Shown: piece after piece, positions 35,474 through 43,648 of the stretch
Layout of the letters: every line of letters begins with the position of its first letter
How positions within the stretch are numbered: position 1 is the first letter of the stretch
NCBI RefSeq assembly: GCF_003259845.1
Contig: NZ_QLMJ01000002.1
Span: 682,001 to 746,000, forward strand
Reading direction: 5' to 3'
From: Actinoplanes lutulentus
GTDB taxonomy: Bacteria > Actinomycetota > Actinomycetes > Mycobacteriales > Micromonosporaceae
DNA length: 64,000 nucleotides
Made by a program: the position numbers and the translations under genes
The notes under the pieces: generated by a model
Databases searched by the model: none
What the model saw: the letters and a program-made list of their open reading frames with translations, nothing else
Told to the model about the DNA's origin: nothing

Positions 35474-36043
35474 TCAGGCGCTGATGGTGATTGCGTTCAG
35501 GATCGTGTCGAGGTGGGCCATCGGGTCCGGCTGCTCCGAGGTGAACACGTCCTCGTACCAGACCCGGAACGCCGCGGTGGAACTGCCGACCAGCAGGCGC
35601 AGCCGCCAGTCCGTCGCGTCGCCGTCCGGCCGGCGGGCCGCCAGCAGGGTGGCGATCTCCGCTTCCTGCTCGGGCCGGAGCGCGATCTGGGAGACCCGCA
35701 GGTGATTGGAGCGCCGCGCGACCAGGCGCAGGGCGGTCAGCAGTTCCCGGTGCTCCAGGGCGAAGCGGCCCACCTCGCGCTGGGCCTGATGGAGGGCGTC
35801 GGCGTCGGAGATCTCCGGTGACGACGCCAGGAGGTGGTCGGTGAGCAGCGTGGTCATCCGGCGTACCGGCTCGACGACCACGTCCTCCTTGCTGGCGAAG
35901 TAGCGGTGGAACGTCCGCGGGGCGATGTCGGCGGCCGCGCAGATGTCGGCGACGGTGACGTGGTCGTACCCCCGCTCGATGAAGAGCCGCCAGGCGGCCT
36001 CGACCGCGCCGAGCCGGCTCTGCTCGCGCTTCCGTTCCCGCAA
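35474..36043 (-). CDS. TetR-family transcriptional repressor
   Basis: The product of about 189 residues has an N-terminal helix-turn-helix (DHVTVADICAAADIAPRTFHRYFASKED region, about 28-55) and a C-terminal ligand-binding domain. It is divergent from an MFS exporter gene, and the intervening DNA holds a perfect inverted repeat, so it very probably represses the exporter and itself. Start is uncertain: TTG 36043 is the first common start codon, but the only good ribosome-binding site (AAGGAG) is 6 nt from an ATC at 36052, a rare start codon. The open frame runs to 36157 without a better start. Confidence 0.87.
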   Translation of the reverse strand: MRERKREQSRLGAVEAAWRLFIERGYDHVTVADICAAADIAPRTFHRYFASKEDVVVEPVRRMTTLLTDHLLASSPEISDADALHQAQREVGRFALEHRELLTALRLVARRSNHLRVSQIALRPEQEAEIATLLAARRPDGDATDWRLRLLVGSSTAAFRVWYEDVFTSEQPDPMAHLDTILNAITISA

Positions 36044-36146
36044 CGTGGTGATCGTCTGCTCCTTCTGGTGCCTTCTGGCTGGTGACGCCGGTCTCAAGAA
36101 GCGTCTCACGCGACGCTCCGGAAACCTGGAAGTGGCAGTCTCTGCC

Positions 36147-36167
36147 TCGTGGCACATTCTGCCACGA
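36147..36167. promoter_or_regulatory. Probable TetR operator
   Basis: A perfect palindrome TCGTGGCA (36147-36154) - CATTC - TGCCACGA (36160-36167) lies 17 bp before the MFS start codon and between the divergent TetR and MFS genes. A second overlapping palindrome GGCAG-TCT-CTGCC lies at 36134-36146. The 21-bp size and position fit TetR binding. Confidence 0.7.
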
Positions 36168-36183
36168 AATCTTAGGAGTATTC

Positions 36184-37623
36184 ATGTCCGAAGTCGCCGT
36201 CGCGGCCCCCGCCGAGGCCGCGGGCAAACGTGGCTGGTCGAGCCGTCAGGTGCTCGTCCTCCTGGTGATCGGCACCGCCGCGCTGATGGTCTCGCTGACC
36301 CAGTCCCTGCTGGTGCCGGTCCTGAACGAGCTCGGCACCGACCTGAACGCCGGCAGCGACGGCGTGGCCTGGCTGCTCACGTCCACGCTGCTGGTCGGCG
36401 CGGTCGCGGTGCCCGCCTTCGGACGGCTCGGCGACCTGTACGGCACCAAGAAGATGGTGCTGATCTCGCTCAGCATGCTGGTGCTCGGCTCGCTGGTCTG
36501 CGCGTTCTCCGACTCGCTCGCCCCGATGATCGCCGGCCGCGCGATCGTCGGTCTCTCGGTCGCCACCGTGCCGCTGAGCATCAGCCTGGTCGGCGTGGTC
36601 CTGCCCCGTGAACACTCCGCCGCCGGTATCGCCCTGATCAGCGCGATGCTCGGTGTCGGCGGCGCACTCGGCCTGCCGCTGTCCGGCCTGGTCGCCGAGT
36701 ACGCCGACTATCACGTCCTGTTCTGGATCTGCGTCGCCGGCGGCCTGCTCGTCATCCCGCTGATCGCCCGGATGGTGCCGGCGCCGCAGCGGGCCGGCCA
36801 GGGCCGGATGGACATCCCCGGCACGATCCTGCTCGGCGGCGCGATGCTCGCCCTGCTGCTGCCGCTCGCCCAGGGCGACTCGTGGGGCTGGACCGACCCG
36901 CTGACGATCGGCCTGCTCATCACCTCGGCCGTCCTGCTGGCCGTCTTCATCATCGTCGAGCTGCGGATCTCGTCGCCGCTCGTGGACGTGCGCACCACGG
37001 CCCGCCCGGCGCTGCTGCTCACCAACGTGGCGTCGCTGTTCGTCGGCTTCGCCCTGTTCGCCACACTGATCGGCACCGCGACGTACGTACAGATGCCCGA
37101 GGTGACCGGTTACGGCTTCGGCAAGTCGATCCTGGTCGGTGGTCTGTGCATGCTTCCCGGCGGCATCATCATGCTGGTGCTCTCGCCCCTGTCGGCGAAA
37201 CTAGCGCCCCGCACGGCCCTGATCATCGGCTCGCTGATCATCGCGGTCGGCTTCGCCTCCCGCATCTTCCTCACCGACAGCCTGTGGCAGGTCATTCTGG
37301 GTGCGACGGTTGCGGGTGCGGGCACCGGCATCGCGTACGCGGCCATGCCCGGCCTGATCTCGCACGCGACCCCGCTGTCCGAGCTGGCCGCGGCCAACGG
37401 ACTGAACTCCCTGTTCCGCAGCGTCGGCAGCTCGCTGGCAAGCGCGATCGGCGGCGCCCTGCTGGCGGCCAAGACGGTGAGTTTGGGTGGGCATGAGCTG
37501 CCGTCGCTGGGTGCATACCAGTGGTTGTTCGCGCTGTGCGCGGGAGCCGCGGTCCTGGCTGCCGCGCTGGCCCTGCTGATCCCCAAGCACTCAGCCACAG
37601 CCGACGCCGCAATCCCGGAGTAA
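36184..37623 (+). CDS. MFS transporter, DHA2 (14-helix) drug exporter type
   Basis: The 479-residue protein has about 14 hydrophobic segments. LLTSTLLVGAVAVPAFGRLGDLYGTKK is the loop 2-3 motif A region, and the TM5 motif C region reads ISAMLGVGGALGLPLSGLV with conserved glycines. Start ATG 36184 has AGGAG at 7-nt spacing. DHA2 members are proton-coupled multidrug exporters or, in some cases, amino-acid exporters. It is divergent from and probably repressed by the TetR gene. After the stop there is a repeat region with two long hairpins. Confidence 0.92.
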   Translation: MSEVAVAAPAEAAGKRGWSSRQVLVLLVIGTAALMVSLTQSLLVPVLNELGTDLNAGSDGVAWLLTSTLLVGAVAVPAFGRLGDLYGTKKMVLISLSMLVLGSLVCAFSDSLAPMIAGRAIVGLSVATVPLSISLVGVVLPREHSAAGIALISAMLGVGGALGLPLSGLVAEYADYHVLFWICVAGGLLVIPLIARMVPAPQRAGQGRMDIPGTILLGGAMLALLLPLAQGDSWGWTDPLTIGLLITSAVLLAVFIIVELRISSPLVDVRTTARPALLLTNVASLFVGFALFATLIGTATYVQMPEVTGYGFGKSILVGGLCMLPGGIIMLVLSPLSAKLAPRTALIIGSLIIAVGFASRIFLTDSLWQVILGATVAGAGTGIAYAAMPGLISHATPLSELAAANGLNSLFRSVGSSLASAIGGALLAAKTVSLGGHELPSLGAYQWLFALCAGAAVLAAALALLIPKHSATADAAIPE

Positions 37624-37701
37624 CCAGCCCCCGAGCCTGTTCCGCCCGGCCCGCGTGGGCCCGGCCCGCGTGGGCCCGGCCCGTGCGGCCCTCGCGCGGC
37701 C

Positions 37702-37754
37702 GGCTTGCGCTTACGGTCGTTGGCTGTCGTCTACGGCGACCGTAAGCGCCAGCC
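37702..37754. repeat. Inverted repeat, 17 of 18 bp paired (copy 1)
   Basis: Arms 37702-37719 (GGCTTGCGCTTACGGTCG) and 37737-37754 pair with one mismatch around 17 nt. It is duplicated 93 bp downstream. The upstream DNA (about 37645-37690) has tandem copies of a GGCCCGCGTGGGCCC-like unit. Confidence 0.85.
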
Positions 37755-37794
37755 GGCGACCGTGACGGACAGCCGGATCGTGCGTCTCGGGCTT

Positions 37795-37854
37795 GGCTTG
37801 CGCTTACGGTCGTCGGCTGTCGGCTGTCGTCTGCGGCGACCGTAAGCGCAAGCC
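37795..37854. repeat. Perfect 18-bp inverted repeat (copy 2)
   Basis: Arms 37795-37812 and 37837-37854 pair at all 18 positions around a 24-nt loop. The left arm is identical to that of copy 1, and the flanking AGCCGGATCGTGC is shared, so the element was duplicated in tandem. It lies between convergent MFS and glycosyltransferase genes and may terminate both. Confidence 0.88.
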
Positions 37855-37884
37855 GGATCGTGCCTCTCGGGACTGGCCGGCGGT

Positions 37885-38961
37885 TCATGGCTGGCGGGTG
37901 GCTCCTGCGGCGACCGTCAGCGCGAGCTGGGGGCGTGGGGTGGTGCGGTGGGTTCGGGCGAACACGAACGCCCTCTGCACCACGAAGCCCGCGGCGAACA
38001 AACTCAGCTCGGTCAGCAGCTTCGCGACCGGAAGTGATCCGAACGTGCCGGCCAGGGCGCGCAGCAGCAGAACGTTTGCCACCAGCGAAACCAGGGCCAG
38101 GGCGGCATAGCGCGGCGCCGCGTACCGGTGCGGTGCGAGCGGGCCGAAGACCGTGCGGCGGTTGACCGTGTAGTTCAGTGTCGCGCTGACCAGGCGGGCC
38201 GCCACCGCCGACGCGATCAGGTGGCCGCTCGCCGTGACGAAGACCGCGAGCAGCGCCGCGTCGGCCGCGAACGCCAGCAGGGACGATCCGGCGAACGCGA
38301 AGATCGAACCGAGCAGCGGGCGATAGATGCGCACCGAGTCCTGGAGCGGCCGGAAGTGTGACGACCGGTTGCCGTCCAGATAGACCGTGGCGATCTCCAC
38401 CTCCTCGATCGCGAGGCCTTCGCGGACGGCGCGCAGCAGGAGCCGCAGTTCGTACTCGAAGCGGTCGCCCGGGGTCGCGCCGAGCCAGTTCAGCACCCAC
38501 GACGGATACCCCCGCAGGCCGGTCTGCGTGTCCGTTACTGATCGGCCGGTGACGAGCCGGAACAGCACCCGTGTGGCGGTGTTGCCGAACCGGCTGCGGG
38601 CCGGCACGTTCCCGGTGAACCGCCGCACGCCGAGCACCATCGCCGCCTCGGTCACGGCGACGCGCGACGCCACCGCCGCGATGTCGGCCGGCCGATGCTG
38701 CCCGTCGCTGTCGGCGCAGACCACGTCCTGCCCGGGATGCCGCGCCGCGATATGGGCAAAACCGGTCTTCAGCGCGAAACCCTTACCCCGGTTGTGGTCC
38801 AGCCTGATCACTTCGGCGCCGGCTTGCCGCGCGGCTTCGAAGACCTCTGTGTACGCGCTACCGCTGCCGTCGTCGACAACGACGATGCGATACCGAGCCA
38901 GGTCCGAGCAGATCTGGACGAGCCGATGGTCGGGCTGATAGGCCGGAATGAGAACGATCAT
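37885..38961 (-). CDS. GT2 glycosyltransferase fused to a GtrA-like membrane domain
   Basis: The 358-residue fusion has an N-terminal family 2 glycosyltransferase (LIPAYQPDHRL, VVVDDGSGSAY, VVCADSDGQHRP with the DxD-type metal site; GLRGYPSW) similar to polyprenyl-phosphate sugar transferases. From about residue 220 there are four hydrophobic helices with NYTVNRRTVFG, a GtrA-like domain. GtrA proteins flip or position lipid-linked sugars; fusion to the transferase suggests synthesis and translocation of a polyprenyl-linked sugar for surface glycosylation. It begins 5 bp after the stop of the phosphodiester-glycosidase-like gene on the same strand, forming an operon. Confidence 0.92.
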   Translation of the reverse strand: MIVLIPAYQPDHRLVQICSDLARYRIVVVDDGSGSAYTEVFEAARQAGAEVIRLDHNRGKGFALKTGFAHIAARHPGQDVVCADSDGQHRPADIAAVASRVAVTEAAMVLGVRRFTGNVPARSRFGNTATRVLFRLVTGRSVTDTQTGLRGYPSWVLNWLGATPGDRFEYELRLLLRAVREGLAIEEVEIATVYLDGNRSSHFRPLQDSVRIYRPLLGSIFAFAGSSLLAFAADAALLAVFVTASGHLIASAVAARLVSATLNYTVNRRTVFGPLAPHRYAAPRYAALALVSLVANVLLLRALAGTFGSLPVAKLLTELSLFAAGFVVQRAFVFARTHRTTPRPQLALTVAAGATRQP

Positions 38962-38966
38962 GGCGG

Positions 38967-39923
38967 TCAGCCCGCGACGTACAGGATGTCGCTGGTGCCA
39001 CGTTCCTGGCCCTTGCCGAGCGGGTTGTTCACCAGCTCGTCGCGGAAGATCATCGCCGATGACCCGCCACCGTCCAGGTTGTACGCCACGGTCGCGCCCA
39101 GGCCTACGAAGATGTCCGCGAACTCCGGCATCGTCACGCCCCGGCTGTAACCCTGGCTGCGCCCGTCAACCACCACGAAGAGCAGGTGGTTCTCGTCGAT
39201 CAGGCCGACGCCGGTGCGCGGCTGCTGACCCTGGATCGAGTGGTTGCCGAAATTCGTGTCGACCTCGATCTGGTCGACCCCGTCGATCGCCTTCCCGCTC
39301 TCGACCAGGCCGGGCCCGAACGACAGGGTGTTCCACACCCCGGCGGCGAGCAGCTTGTCGGCGGTCGTGGCGGTCTCGTCGTAGAGCTTCATCGACCCGT
39401 CGGCGTAGAACGCCAGCCCCTGCCGGGCGCCCGAGTCGCGGAACTTCACCCCGTTGCGGATGACGATCCCGGTGTCCCGGAACCCGTAGTAGTCACCGTT
39501 GATGGCGAGGACCGCGTTCACCGAGGAGGCGATCTCCGACGGGTTCGCCACGATGTTCTCGCCGAACTGATCGTTGGCGAACGCCGACCGTACGATCGTG
39601 GCGTCGGTGACCTGGACGTCCGCGACGAAGTAAGTGATCTTGTCGCTGCCCGATCCGGTCGACACCGTCTCGATCGAGATTTTCGAGGTGTCGCTGGACC
39701 AGGTCGTCGCGGTGGCGGTGCCGTCGCCGGCCGCCTCGGCCACCGAGACGTTCTGCGCGGTGAGGGTGGAGGCGCCGGTGACCTCGACGTGGTCGAGGAC
39801 GTACCGGTCGAGGGCCCAGGCTCCGCCGCCGGCGGCGGCCGCCAGAACGCCGAGGCCGCCGGCCAGGAAACCACGCCGGCCGACGCGGCGAGGGGGACGC
39901 TGAGCTGCGGGATTGGCTGTCAC
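38967..39923 (-). CDS. Exported phosphodiester glycosidase (NAGPA) domain protein
   Basis: The 318-residue protein starts with a Tat-like signal (RRVGRRGFLAGGLGVLAAAA) and then carries the NAGPA/phosphodiester glycosidase fold: LAINGDYYGF, RTGVGLIDENHLLFVVVDGR and YNLDGGGSSAMIF. The family removes sugar 1-phosphodiester caps, for example in lysosomal enzyme processing, and in bacteria acts on wall or capsule glycans. The GTG start at 39923 lies just upstream of the signal. The operon partner is the GT2-GtrA protein, so a shared role in an extracellular glycopolymer is plausible. Confidence 0.88.
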   Translation of the reverse strand: MTANPAAQRPPRRVGRRGFLAGGLGVLAAAAGGGAWALDRYVLDHVEVTGASTLTAQNVSVAEAAGDGTATATTWSSDTSKISIETVSTGSGSDKITYFVADVQVTDATIVRSAFANDQFGENIVANPSEIASSVNAVLAINGDYYGFRDTGIVIRNGVKFRDSGARQGLAFYADGSMKLYDETATTADKLLAAGVWNTLSFGPGLVESGKAIDGVDQIEVDTNFGNHSIQGQQPRTGVGLIDENHLLFVVVDGRSQGYSRGVTMPEFADIFVGLGATVAYNLDGGGSSAMIFRDELVNNPLGKGQERGTSDILYVAG

Positions 39924-39969
39924 AAGGGCTAGTGAACTGCCCTATCTTGTGGCCGCTCTGTGCGTCACC

Positions 39970-40845
39970 CTAGGAAAGGTCGTCGATTTTGGTCAGCATC
40001 CGGCGGAGGAAGTCCGGGGTGCGGCTGGGGTGTTCGGCCTCGATCGAGAGACGGCCGAACGCGGCCGCGTAATTGTCGACCTCCTCGCGCCTCTCCAGGT
40101 AGAGGCCGCTGGTGAGGTGTTCGATGTAGACGACGTCCGGCAGCTTCTCGTGCGGGAACCGCAGGATGCTGAACGCACCACCGGCGGCCGCGTGCCCGCC
40201 GGAGGAGAACGGCATCACCTGCAGCCGCACGCTGGGGGACTCGGAGATGTCCAGCAGGTACTGGATCTGCTCGCGGAGGACGTCGGGGCCACCGATCGGC
40301 CGGCGCAGCACCGCCTCGTCGAGGACTGCCCAGAGCCGGGGAGCATCCGGTCGCTCCAGCACCTGCTTGCGGGCCATCCGCAGCCGGGCGCGGCGGTCGA
40401 TCTCGCCGGCGTCGGCGGTGTCGTGACCGAGACGGATCACCGCTCGGGCGTACCCGTCGGTCTGCAGCAGGCCCGGGACGAACTGCACCTCGTACGTGCG
40501 GATCAGCTCGGCCGCCTGCTCGAGGTCGAGGTAGTTCTGGAACCAGGTGTCGAGCACGTCACCGTACGCGTGCCACCAGCTCGGGGTGTTCGCCTCCCGG
40601 ACCAGGCCCAGGACCCGCTGGTGCTCGGCCGGGTCCTCCACGCCGTACAGCTGGAGAAGGTCCGTGACGTCGCGTTCCTTGAAGCTGACCTTGCCCAGCT
40701 CCATGCGGCTGATCTTTGATTCGGACCCGCGTATTCGGTACCCGGCCTCGTCACGGGTGAGGCCCTTAGCCCGGCGCAGAGCGCGCAGATGCGCGCCGAG
40801 CTGCAACCGCCGCACGGTTGCCCCGCCGTTGTCGTTCTCGGTCAC
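39970..40845 (-). CDS. XRE-family regulator with DUF5753 (actinobacterial)
   Basis: The 291-residue protein has a helix-turn-helix near residues 15-70 (LGAHLRALRRAKGLTRDEAG) and a DUF5753 effector domain (SWWHAYGDVLDTWFQNYLDLEQAAELIRTYE landmark WWHAYGD; FVPGLLQTDGYARAV; VLREQIQYLLD; FPHEKLPDVVYIEHLTSGLYLE landmark VVYIEHLTSG). This architecture is abundant in Streptomyces and relatives, often in development-linked toxin/antitoxin-like pairs with small DUF397 proteins; no DUF397 gene is adjacent. GTG 40845 has GGGGAGG 8 nt upstream; the longer frame starts at 40884 without one. Confidence 0.92.
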   Translation of the reverse strand: MTENDNGGATVRRLQLGAHLRALRRAKGLTRDEAGYRIRGSESKISRMELGKVSFKERDVTDLLQLYGVEDPAEHQRVLGLVREANTPSWWHAYGDVLDTWFQNYLDLEQAAELIRTYEVQFVPGLLQTDGYARAVIRLGHDTADAGEIDRRARLRMARKQVLERPDAPRLWAVLDEAVLRRPIGGPDVLREQIQYLLDISESPSVRLQVMPFSSGGHAAAGGAFSILRFPHEKLPDVVYIEHLTSGLYLERREEVDNYAAAFGRLSIEAEHPSRTPDFLRRMLTKIDDLS

Positions 40846-40988
40846 CCCGTCAGCCTCCCCTTCGGGGACCGGCGGTGCCCCCACGTGCCGGTTGCGCCGA
40901 TACTACTGCGTTCCGGCGTGCCGGTTCCAGACGCACCCCCTCCAAAGTAGACGGATTCCGAAGCAGGAATGCCCGGAAATGGACATAA

Positions 40989-41036
40989 CGCGGCCCCCGG
41001 TGCCGGAGGAGGTAGGTTCCGGAACCGAGGGCCGCG
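40989..41036 (-). terminator. Hairpin after the Cthe_2159-like lipoprotein gene
   Basis: An 18-bp stem (40989-41006 with 41019-41036, 16 pairs matched) and a 12-nt loop lie 22 bp beyond the lipoprotein stop and before the XRE gene start. It is GC-rich without a T-run. Probable terminator of the 44.2-41.1 kb operon. Confidence 0.6.
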
Positions 41037-41058
41037 CGGGGGAGGGGTAAAGCCTGGG

Positions 41059-42864
41059 TCAGCGACGCCCGCCGCGACCGCCCGCGGGCGCCTCGCCGGC
41101 GGTCACCGTGGCGACCGTGGTGGCCGATCCGAGCGAACCGGAAGCGGCCAGGCCTCCGGTGCTGTCGCCGGTGGCGGTGCCGCCGATCTGGATCGTGTAC
41201 TTCTCGCCGGACGTGATCGCCGACGAGGAGAAGACGATGTTCTGCACGGTCCGGCTGGTCACGTACGTGGCGACCACGTCGCCGGACGCGTCGACGATCT
41301 GCACGGTGGTGCCGGCCGCGATCGCGCTGTCCACTGTGGCGGACAGCCAGCCCTGCGCGGAGTCGGTACTCGGGGCCACCACCATGCCGGAGCTGCCGGC
41401 CGCGAGCAGCGTGCCGCCGCTGATCGTGAAGGTTCCGTTCACGTCGAGCGCGCCGTTGCCGTTGCCCTCCGGCCCGTTGACCACCACGGTGCCGCCGGTG
41501 ATCGAGGCGGTGCCGTTGGAGTCGAGGCCGTCGCCGTCCGCGTCGATCACCAGGGTGCCGCCGTTGATCGTCACCGAGAAGTCGCCGACGTCCTCACCGC
41601 CACCACCCGGACCGCCGCCGAAGCCGCCACCACCCTGGTCCTCCGACGTGGAGGAACCGCCGGCGGCGTTGATGCCGTCGTCGCTGGAGACCACGTGCAC
41701 GTCGCCGGAGTTCAGCACGATGTCGGCCGCCTCCAGGCCCTCGACCGACGAGGTCACCTCGATGGTGCCGCCGTCGATGACCTGCGCGCCCTCGGCGTGC
41801 ACGCCGTCGTCGCCGCTGGCCACGCTGACCGTGGCACCGGTGAAGTGGATCGCGCCGTCGCTGTGCAGCGCGTCGTCGGCGGCGTCGACGGTGGCCGTGC
41901 CGCCGGCGAGGACGGTGATCACGCCGGACTTGAGGCCCTTGGCCGAGGCGTCGTCGGCGACCTTCGCGGTGTGCCCGCCACCCGAGACGACCGTGAGGGT
42001 GCCGTCGGTGACCACGATGTCGGTGGTGGCGTCGAGACCGTCGCCGCCGGCGGTGACATCGAGAACGCCACCGCTGACCGCGATGTATCCGGCATCGGCG
42101 TCTTCGTCGTTGTCCGCCTTCACGCCGTCGCCGCCGGCCGTCACGGTGATCGTGCCGCCGTTCACCACGACGTAGTCCTTGCCGCGGATGCCGTCGTCCT
42201 TGGCCTCGACCGTGATCGTGCCGGACTCGATGAGCAGGCCGTCCTTGCTGGTGATCGCGTCGTTGCCGTTGCCGGTGACGGACAGCGAGCCACTGCCGGT
42301 GATGGTCAGGTCACCCGCGCTGAACAGGGCCGCGTTCACGTCGGCGTCCTCGGCGTACGACGACGTGTCGGCGAGGGTGTTCGTGGTGCCGTCGGCCAGC
42401 ACGACCACCAGCTGCTCGGCCTCGGTCGCGGCGATCGCGGCCGTGCTGGAGCTGGTGATCGTCACGCCGTTGAGGATCAGCGTGACGGTGGCGTCGGGTG
42501 CGGTCACCACGATCTGGCCGTCGGTCAGGGTGCCGCTGAGTGTGTACGTCCCGGCCGCCGTGATCGTCACCGTGGAACCGTCGATGGTGACGCCGTCGGC
42601 GGACGAGGACGCGGAGGTCCCGGAGAGGGTGATCGCGGCGGCGCCGGAAGCGCTGGACGACCCGGCCGTATGCACGGACTCGTTCGCGGCGAGCACGGCG
42701 GAAGCGCTCTGGGTGCCGTCGACGGTGGCGGTCGCGGCGGCGGTGACTCCCGAGGTGCTTGTCGAATCGGAAGATGTCGACGCGTCGCTGGAGCAGCCGG
42801 CCAGCATCGCGGCGGCGAGAACGGCCGAGCTGACGGCGGCGACGATTTTTCTGCGCAGTCTCAT
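41059..42864 (-). CDS. Carbohydrate-binding-type lipoprotein (DUF4353, Cthe_2159-like beta-helix)
   Basis: The 601-residue protein has a lipobox (MLAGC, Cys24), then a long repetitive region of short beta-strands with D-G-I/V, N-G-G-T and G-G-T-I-T-V motifs, consistent with a right-handed beta-helix. The GxDGxD-type turns (for example DADGDGLDSNG) could bind calcium. Cthe_2159 itself binds polygalacturonic acid and cellulose. A Gly-rich loop (QGGGGFGGGPGGGGED) interrupts it near residue 420. The product should be anchored to the outer face of the membrane. It follows the VTC and DUF4956 genes, an association seen in many bacteria; the joint function is unresolved. Confidence 0.85.
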   Translation of the reverse strand: MRLRRKIVAAVSSAVLAAAMLAGCSSDASTSSDSTSTSGVTAAATATVDGTQSASAVLAANESVHTAGSSSASGAAAITLSGTSASSSADGVTIDGSTVTITAAGTYTLSGTLTDGQIVVTAPDATVTLILNGVTITSSSTAAIAATEAEQLVVVLADGTTNTLADTSSYAEDADVNAALFSAGDLTITGSGSLSVTGNGNDAITSKDGLLIESGTITVEAKDDGIRGKDYVVVNGGTITVTAGGDGVKADNDEDADAGYIAVSGGVLDVTAGGDGLDATTDIVVTDGTLTVVSGGGHTAKVADDASAKGLKSGVITVLAGGTATVDAADDALHSDGAIHFTGATVSVASGDDGVHAEGAQVIDGGTIEVTSSVEGLEAADIVLNSGDVHVVSSDDGINAAGGSSTSEDQGGGGFGGGPGGGGEDVGDFSVTINGGTLVIDADGDGLDSNGTASITGGTVVVNGPEGNGNGALDVNGTFTISGGTLLAAGSSGMVVAPSTDSAQGWLSATVDSAIAAGTTVQIVDASGDVVATYVTSRTVQNIVFSSSAITSGEKYTIQIGGTATGDSTGGLAASGSLGSATTVATVTAGEAPAGGRGGRR

Positions 42865-42901
42865 GGGAGCCCAATCAAAGGTGGGGAGGGAATCAGGAGG
42901 A

Positions 42902-43648
42902 TCAGGGAGTGAAGTGCCGGCGCAGGACGCCGTGCCATTTGTTCGCCGGCAGGTCCGGGCGGAGCGCGGCGAGCCCGGTGGCGTACTTGGAGATGCGGGA
43001 CGGGCGGTGGCCGAGTGACCAGAGCAGCCGGTCGACGTCCGAGGCGGCCCGCGCCGACTTGGTCTCCACCACGACGGAATCCGGCATCCGCAGCGTCGAG
43101 CCGTCCGGGAGCATCCAGGCCAGGTCGCTGTCGATGGTCACCCGGCTGCCGGTCTCCGGGACGAACAGCGTCGTCCGGCGGTAGTAGGTCGCCATCACCG
43201 GTGCGTACTCGTGCCCTTCGGCACAGATGCCGGCGCCGGTGAGCACCTCGGACGCGTACGCCTCGCCCTCGGACCCGAGGCGGGATCCGTCTCCGGCGTA
43301 CGGAATCCGCTCCTTGATCGTGACACCGCGCGCGCCGCGCGTCTTGACCTCGACGAAGTCGAGTCCGCTGTCCAGGTACGTCCTGATCCGGATCTTGAAG
43401 CGGCGCCGGCGGCCGTGCGCGGCCGCGTGGTAACTCTCCAGGCCGGCCGTGTCGAAGTAGATCGACCGGTACGAGAAGGAGCGCCGGCTGTCGATCTCCA
43501 GCATCCGCACGCCGGACGGCATCCGGTCGAGCAGGCCGTCCAGTTCGGTGGCCGGAACCAGGTATTTGCGGTCCAGGCGGGTCAGCAGGGCGGCCTCACC
43601 GACGAGCTCGTCGAGGGTGATCGGCGGGAAGGCGGTCATGACGCTCAT
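42902..43648 (-). CDS. VTC-domain polyphosphate polymerase-like protein
   Basis: The 248-residue protein is a single VTC domain: LTRLDRKYLVP, YRSIYFDT, RRRRFKIRIRTYLDSG, FVEVKTRG, TIKERIPY, MATYYRRT, RVTIDSDL and VVVETKSA. These basic and acidic strands line the tunnel that in yeast Vtc4 makes polyphosphate from ATP. The bacterial form is soluble and sits next to a DUF4956 membrane protein, whose gene overlaps this one by 4 bp (ATGA). Synthesis of polyphosphate, or phosphate transfer at the membrane, is likely but unproven in this family branch. Confidence 0.9.
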   Translation of the reverse strand: MSVMTAFPPITLDELVGEAALLTRLDRKYLVPATELDGLLDRMPSGVRMLEIDSRRSFSYRSIYFDTAGLESYHAAAHGRRRRFKIRIRTYLDSGLDFVEVKTRGARGVTIKERIPYAGDGSRLGSEGEAYASEVLTGAGICAEGHEYAPVMATYYRRTTLFVPETGSRVTIDSDLAWMLPDGSTLRMPDSVVVETKSARAASDVDRLLWSLGHRPSRISKYATGLAALRPDLPANKWHGVLRRHFTP

